Below, one piece after another: positions 60,571 through 64,000 of a DNA stretch of 64,000 nt. Below the pieces are notes generated by a model, which had not been told where the DNA came from, searched no databases, and was given only the letters and a program-made list of their open reading frames with translations. Every line of letters begins with the position of its first letter. Within the stretch, counting starts at the first letter, position 1. The DNA is taken from contig JANTQA010000032.1 of the NCBI GenBank assembly GCA_027625915.1, positions 11,548,001 to 11,612,000 on the forward strand, read 5' to 3'. This DNA is from Anaeramoeba flamelloides (lineage: Eukaryota > Metamonada > Anaeramoebidae). The position numbers and the translations under genes are program-made.

Positions 60571-60916
60571 AGACTCTTTTTTTGGGAAAGTTGATGAAAA
60601 TTTTGTTCAATTTATTTTGAAACAAATAGTATTTGTTACTTTCAAAAACCATGAAACTCTTTTTTTGAAAATCTAAAAAATGGAAAAGTATAATAAATTA
60701 GATTTTTTTTAAAAGTGTGAATTGTAAAACTTTTAAATGAAAGTTATTGGATTTTGATCTTGTAATTCGATTCCAAATTTGGAACAATTTCCAAAAAACA
60801 CAAAAGTATTGACAATAAAAAAAGTGACCACATTTTTAGTGCTCTCTTTGTCTTTTTCCTTTGATCCAAGATTGTCATTTTTTCTTCAATTCATTCTTTA
60901 TTATAAACTTCATATT

Positions 60917-62146
60917 ATGACAAGAGGACCAAGAAAACATTTAAAAAGATTAAACACTCCAAAAAATTGGATGTTAGATAAACTAGGTGGCACATGGGTA
61001 TGTTCAACTTTTCTTTTATCTTTTTTTTTTTTTTTTTTTTTGTAACTAGGTAAAGAAATAATAAGAAAAACTCATTCCTTAAAATATTCACGATCTTTCT
61101 TCACTTAACTCAAAAATTTAAAGGCACCAAGACCATCGACTGGGCCACATAAATTAAGAGAATGTCTCCCATTAACCCTCTTACTTCGAAACAAATTAAA
61201 ATATGCTTTAACTGGAAAAGAAGTTACTTTGATCCTCATGCAAAGAGTTGTGAAAGTTGACGGAAAAGTAAGAACAGACAACACCTATCCAACCGGTTTT
61301 ATGGGTAAATTTTATTCCGTTTTTTTATTTTGAGTTTTTCCAAATAAAAAAAAATTGTCTTTATTGCTTTTTTTTTTTTTTGTTTTTTGCTTTTTTTTTT
61401 TTTTTTTTCTTTTTCTTTTTCTTTTTGAAATTTTCAATAAACAACAAATCTTAAAATCTCTAAATTTTGAAATTTCTCACATATAATAAACTTTTTGTTC
61501 TTTGTTTTTTCTCCTAAAACAAACAAAAAAATTTCCAACCTTCCAAATTCAAATAATTCACACACACAAACAAAAAACCAAAACAAACAATTAATGAAAA
61601 AAAGATGTCATCTCAATCGATCGAACTAATGAGAACTTCAGAATCCTTTATGATGAAAAAGGAAGATTTGTAGCACACAAAATCACTGCAAAAGAATCCA
61701 ATTTCAAATTATGTAAAGTCAAAAAATCACAAATTGGTATGAAAAGAATCCCATTTATTGTCACCCATGATGGAAGAACCTTCAGATACCCAGATCCATT
61801 AATTAAGGTTAATGACACAATTAAATTTGATATCAAAGAAAACAAAATTGTAGGATTTATCAAATTCGCAGTTGGTAACGTTGTCATGATCACAGGAGGT
61901 AGAAATACAGGAAGAATTGGAATCATCACCAAAAAGGAATTACATGCCGGCTCCTATGACATTATTCACATCAAAGACGAGAAGGGACACTCCTTTGCTA
62001 CGAGATTATCAAATGTCTTTGTCATTGGAAGGAAAAATAGACCAATGATCTCCCTCCCTAAAAATAGAGGTATTCGACCAGATCCTAACGAAGACAGAAA
62101 GCAAAGAATCAAAAAACATGAACAAGCTAAATCTAAAAAGAAATAA
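60917..62146 (+). CDS. RPS4: Ribosomal protein eS4 (RPS4), three exons
   Basis: Small-subunit ribosomal protein. Exons 60917-60997, 61124-61304 and 61605-62146 join in phase (introns 126 and 300 bases, GTATGT and GTAAAT donors) to 267 residues, against about 263 in human. The N-terminal RS4 region reads [20 protein letters not shown], then [17 protein letters not shown]. The S4-type RNA-binding part holds [10 protein letters not shown] and KVDGKVRTD. The second splice restores GFMDVISID. The central domain has [19 protein letters not shown] and the KOW-containing part [14 protein letters not shown], then [14 protein letters not shown]. The tail is basic. An ATG further upstream in frame (60779) would add a non-homologous hydrophobic leader and was rejected; MTRGPRKH matches the family start. 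An AATAAA word overlaps the stop. Confidence 0.97.
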
Positions 62147-64000
62147 ATTATCATTTTTAATCTTTTTTTTTTTATTTTGAAAATTAGTCACTTTCTTGTT
62201 TTATATATACATATACAAATCCTTTTTTTATTTATATTTACCTCCTTTAATTATTTCTGTTATCAGAAATTTTTGCAAACGAAACATAGATACTACTTTT
62301 CAAGATGATCTTTTTTTTTTTTTTTTTGTTTTTCAATCCTTATAAAATAAAAAAAAATTTTACATTTTAGAGGTTTCTTTTTTAAAAAAATGCTAATGTA
62401 TCAATTCAAAAAAATATCACAAACTTTTTACTTAATTCTTCTTTTTTTTTAAATTTGAAAATTCTCCTTTCATAACATTCCATTTCAAAGAAGATTTCGA
62501 AAATCAACTTATTTTTATCGTTTCTTAGAATTTTACTGAAAAAAATTCTTAAACAAATCCATGTTAAAAAAAATCAAAAAAATGTGACTTGAACAAGCAA
62601 TTTTTCAAAGATTTTTTTAATTCATCAGCGTAAAAGCCTTTTTTTTTCTTTCAAAAGTAGGGGAAATCGTTAATTTAAGAAAACAGTCATATAGTCAAAC
62701 TTGAAAAGTTTATAAGATATAAGGGTTGATTTACCTTTTTAAAATTGTCTTTTATTTACAAGATAATTTTGTTTCTATGAGATAATCTGATAAAAACCCC
62801 AATTTTTAAAAATCATGAGAGGATTTTCTGGCGTTCAAAATGCAAAGGAAGACTATTACAGAAACAGAGAATCAAAGTATACAATCTAAAAAATCTCTTA
62901 ACAGTCATCAAAAGCACCTAGAAAAGTTTTTTTTTTATGTGTGAAAAAAACATTTATTGATAAAGTGTGAAAGGATTAAAATCGTTGCAAACAAGAGAAC
63001 CAATTTAGACCAACTTTTAATTCAAGATATAGATTAAAACTTGAAATTTTGGCACAATTTTTAAATATGGTTAAATTATGTATCCTATTCAAGACACTAA
63101 TCCCCCATTTTCTGATGTATTGCAATGTATATTTTTGATAGTGATAATGTTTATTTGTTGATAAAGCCACACAGCATTGCAATTTGAAGAATTATAAAAG
63201 ACGATATGAAGAGGGTTTTAATAACTTGAAGGATTTCAAAAAATAATAATTATCCCAAAACATATCTGGCCAGGGTTTTAAATGACCCGGGGTTGGTGGA
63301 ATTCGAGAAGTGAATATAAGTATATTTTATCAAAATTTAAACCACAGAATAGCTATAAGTTTTATTCTAAGAATCTAAAATTATCTTCTCCTAAAAAAAA
63401 AATATTTATTATAAAAAAAATAAAAATCACCAATTTTATCAATTCTTTTCTCTCTTTTTTTATTGTTTAACTAAAAAAAAAATCTCAAATAATTTTTTTA
63501 AAAAAAAATTTTAGAGAATCTAGGTTCTTAGGCCACTAAAATAAAAAACTCCTTTCTCATCCCTATTAATTTGGTAACATGTCTTATGATGTGGATACAC
63601 CCCTTAAAAGGGTAACTAACAGTGATATTTTTTTGAATTTATCATTAAATTACACATAACAATTACAAAAGCTTGAAATAAATAATTCGAGATAAAAAAT
63701 TTTTTCATGATATTTCTTTGAAAACATTTTTTGTAAAATAAAATGAAAAAAAAATAAAGTGGTAATATTCATCCCATTTCTTATTCAACGTTCATTAGAT
63801 AAAAATATTAACAATTAACATTCTTTCTATCACGGAATAACAAGTTCAAAGCTTGTACGTGGTTTTACAGGCAGTAATATTGATCTTAAACATTCGAGAT
63901 AAAATTCAAGTTGTTTGTTATAAAATCACAGGTGTTTGAAATGTAAGGGATTAATAAAATCATAGAATTCGTATATAATTAAGTATGTTGTAATTGGGAA
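62147..64000. other. Intergenic end of window
   Basis: No gene seen. The first 150 bases are eS4 3' flank. Bases 63469-63612 are the second copy of repeat J, matching 190-345 near the start of the window. Frames 62976-63182 and 63282-63470 have no family features. Confidence 0.5.
63469..63612. repeat. Dispersed repeat J, second copy
   Basis: Shares with 190-345 the collinear words CAAATAATTTTTTTAAAAAA, TTTTAGAGAATCTA, GCCACTAAAATAAAA, ATGTCTTATG and CCCTTAA, in the same orientation. Confidence 0.6.

Larger units (their letters stand above)
55255..60916. other. Intergenic region between hydrogenase and eS4 genes
   Basis: Both genes are transcribed away from this 5.7 kb stretch. It contains the Tc1-like element G (55726-57081) with a possible coding fragment inside, R3 split by A4 (about 57460-58255), repeat K copy 2 (58735-58945), a partial B (58955-59115), foldback I (59600-59791) and repeat N copy 2 (60308-60570) followed by a partial B end near 60584-60632. 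No complete gene recognised. Confidence 0.5.

Noticed and set aside
60779-60916. Longer N-terminus for eS4
   Set aside because: It would add a non-conserved hydrophobic leader to a ribosomal protein whose family starts at M-x-RGP-K-H.

Overview
The window reads as nuclear DNA of an A+T-rich, intron-bearing eukaryotic microbe. There are no operons. Genes are far apart, GT-AG introns interrupt several of them, and long intergenic stretches are filled with poly(A)/poly(T) tracts and short palindromic DNA transposons. An [FeFe] hydrogenase fused to a flavodoxin-like domain indicates an anaerobic or microaerophilic protist. A metamonad such as Anaeramoeba is my best guess, but that is inference from gene content and composition only.

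Eight protein genes can be supported. In order: histone H3 (minus, 645-1190) and histone H4 (plus, 2348-2653) as a head-to-head pair; a ribosome-biogenesis protein of the RRP15 family (plus, 6233-7039); a kinetochore scaffold of the KNL1/Spc105 family (minus, 14381-19197); a Rheb-like small GTPase in four exons (plus, 25872-27614); the mRNA-export DEAD-box helicase UAP56/Sub2/DDX39 in two exons (minus, 32387-35409); a very large five-exon gene for a WD40 / 2Fe-2S / [FeFe]-hydrogenase / flavodoxin fusion (minus, 43359-55254); and ribosomal protein eS4 in three exons (plus, 60917-62146). I rebuilt exon joins by checking splice dinucleotides, reading phase and protein-family continuity. They are predictions, not transcript-verified.

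Three genes are unusual. Histone H3 has a normal core, but its N-terminal tail is expanded to a run of Gly-X-Lys triplets that looks like a lysine-rich collagen-like repeat. H3 and H4 share an identical 16-base motif at almost the same distance (32 and 34 bases) before their start codons. The hydrogenase carries eight WD40 repeats ahead of the iron-sulfur domains, apparently lacks the usual histidine-cysteine cluster domain, and is spread over about 12 kb because two introns (about 5.0 and 2.8 kb) are very long.

The intergenic DNA holds several families of short foldback elements (called A to R here), most flanked by TA and starting CTG or CAG like Tc1/mariner MITEs. One element resembles a hAT-type transposon. 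Some are nested inside one another, which gives a relative insertion order. I recognised no transposase gene, no retrovirus-like element, no tRNA or rRNA gene and no CRISPR array.
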